NCBI GenBank assembly: GCA_003650975.1
Contig: QMSU01000006.1
Coordinates: forward strand, 1-15,191
DNA length: 15,191 nucleotides
Reading direction: 5' to 3'
From: Thermoplasmata archaeon
Lineage (GTDB): Archaea; Thermoplasmatota; E2; UBA202; JdFR-43
The translations under genes and the position numbers were made by a program. The notes below the pieces were generated by a model. That model was not told where the DNA came from. It saw nothing but the letters and a program-made list of their open reading frames with translations, and did not search any database. Of the stretch, positions 15,001 through 15,191 are shown piece by piece. The first letter of the stretch is position 1, and each line of letters begins with the position of its first letter.

Positions 15001-15191
15001 CTCGGAGACACAGACTTACCATATAACTGTTCAGGAAACATTGCCAATGGCGGAGACTGGCATCCACTGGTTACTCCCTCTACACCCTCCATTGATTATA
15101 TCACCATCACCTTCGGCACAGAAAACGAAATCCCGCCGGGAAACATGTCCACGGGTTTCACCTTCACCATGTATGCCACCGCATTCAACAC
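12082..15191 (+). CDS. Giant surface protein: Asp-box beta-propeller, NosD-type beta-helix, further domain (3' end outside window)
   Basis: The frame is open from the ATG to the window edge (over 1,030 codons) with no stop. Residues 1-28 are a signal or N-terminal membrane segment. Residues about 40-460 contain six BNR/Asp-box motifs (S-T-D/N-G-G-x-x-W/F) near 81-88, 141-148, 214-221, 270-277, 343-350 and 401-408. This indicates a six-bladed sialidase-type propeller, although no sialidase catalytic set was identified. From about 468 (VYVDDDYN, then a TIQGAIDAV segment) a right-handed parallel beta-helix of NosD/PbH1 type runs to about 970, with repeats of the form N-T-I-x-x-N-x-I-x-x-N-x-x-G-I. 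GGNFWSDYAG and DTNGDGLGDTDLPY close the helix as in NosD-like archaeal surface proteins. A further beta-rich domain begins near 1003. N-x-S/T sequons are extremely dense in the helix. It probably acts outside the cell in glycan binding, adhesion or polysaccharide processing. Confidence 0.9.
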   Translation, partial: MDKKIMIGLVIGSIMIVSGITLSGYPAPRGTDVSIKSAALVQNEISLTLIPGTQPGKPQVLLAAYNDNPYSFGSGIGYGYSTDGGATWTTGNLPFPFNPLTGMNMDQEFDPTATSDTLGNLYIGHIASEIGGSSGLYVHKSTNGGGTWLSPVTVALDGPPSGDPDPLYRFNDRCQMTADTFSGSPYTNNIYITWIKDRGFHMPQPWSDVYFSYSTNQGVSFSSAVRINDIGHDMGNMPIPAVAPNGTVYVVWMDYNVTSGGNGTIYLDKSFDGGVTWGTDQFVAQINLPPLRLNTAAGFTDVLAKGGTPIAVSPTNSSELYIVYAADPDGNGTDEADIFFIKSTDGGSSWSSPLRVNDDSTKNDQFLPWMDVKSDGTIDIAWYDRRNDVNDSLWDVYFAKSTDGGSSFSQNIQLNDISFPTPTNLWMGEYLGLAVDSNYAFVAFTSSLTDVVTGDVYFDKVPNSLSTVYVDDDYNASTPGWQIDHFDTIQGAIDAVDVNGTVIVYNGTYTENIVVNKSITLQAGSNPVIDGNGTGDVIYISADWVTINGFTIQNSGTNWGDAGIEIATSNQCNVSRNNISTSNAGIVLSSSNNNVVLNNSIINNQYGIVGSSSSNNTISGNTINSNNYGDGIYLSSSSNNTISHNTITSNNAAGIYFDPSCNYNTISGNNISSNDDGIDIYGSVSNNYNTLSGNTIWNNSGYGIYFDWSRSNTISNNTISSNNYDGIWLFGSDNTTVFGNNILSNNEDGIYIEESDNNNVSDNIISNNGWRGIYIEESDNNTVSDNTIGNNSVYGVYIYSSIYNTLTGNTLTYNFDGIRLGLSNHITITNNTIANSNYSGIWVSSSSTNNTITNNTISHNRYGVQFSDSNHSTIANNSISNSSWYGMIFDNSNNNTVSGNTISNNGWRGLHLYSSSDGNLIYNNYFNNTNNAYDDGNNTWNITKTSGTNIINGSYLGGNFWSDYAGSDTNGDGLGDTDLPYNCSGNIANGGDWHPLVTPSTPSIDYITITFGTENEIPPGNMSTGFTFTMYATAFN
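13801..14850 (+). repeat. Degenerate tandem repeats encoding beta-helix coils
   Basis: About fourteen to sixteen units of roughly 60-75 bases encode coils rich in NNT, NIS/TIS and GIY/GIW. They are degenerate at DNA level, with AAT/AAC-rich codons and a lower GC content than the rest of the window. Some neighbours are near-copies, for example the two units containing IEESDN (14336-14360 and 14405-14425). The repeats open long false frames in other registers. Confidence 0.8.

Overview
The window looks like chromosome from a euryarchaeal archaeon, most likely a member of Thermoplasmatota. Most genes have a TTTAAA-type TATA box about 23-28 bases before the start codon and no ribosome-binding site, which means leaderless transcripts. 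Other archaeal marks are an Alba chromatin protein, an archaeal tRNA-Leu with a splicing-type intron, a stand-alone COG2522-type regulator, a double-domain SLC41/MgtE transporter, and several large secreted proteins built from propeller, beta-helix and calcium-repeat modules. The phylum is an inference; the archaeal assignment is firm.

Layout. Bases 1-1467 hold the C-terminal part of a membrane-anchored extracellular PQQ-type beta-propeller protein. Next is tRNA-Leu(CAG) (1492-1612), which appears to carry a 38-base intron in its T loop. A small secreted protein (1646-2053) follows. Glutamate dehydrogenase (2076-3413, minus) is divergent from an SLC41/MgtE divalent-cation transporter (3551-4762). 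A paralogue of the small secreted protein lies at 4896-5303. A 187-base intergenic stretch with striking inverted and direct repeats precedes a small EF-Tu-domain-2-like protein (5491-5742). Alba (5752-6015, minus) comes next, then a secreted calcium-repeat zinc-protease-like protein (6211-7695) and an extended SDR epimerase/dehydratase (7761-8723). Quinolinate synthase NadA (8774-9664), an HTH regulator (9632-9955, minus) and cysteine desulfurase (9997-11145) form a compact group. A small three-helix membrane protein (11184-11519) and a double zinc-ribbon protein (11511-11723, minus) overlap at their 3' ends. After a 358-base gap, a giant surface protein (Asp-box propeller plus right-handed beta-helix) begins at 12082 and runs off the right edge.

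How the genes fit together. NadA needs a [4Fe-4S] cluster and the desulfurase supplies sulfur, so the nadA-regulator-nifS group plausibly links NAD synthesis to iron-sulfur supply. The regulator has a CxxC pair and shares an interlocked divergent promoter with the desulfurase gene. The secreted and surface proteins (about half the coding length) point to an organism that invests heavily in extracellular proteins. The most notable non-coding signals are the T-loop tRNA intron, a perfect 19-bp palindrome over the predicted transcription start of the giant surface gene, and the alternative-hairpin region at 5321-5430. No CRISPR array, insertion sequence, rRNA or prophage was seen.
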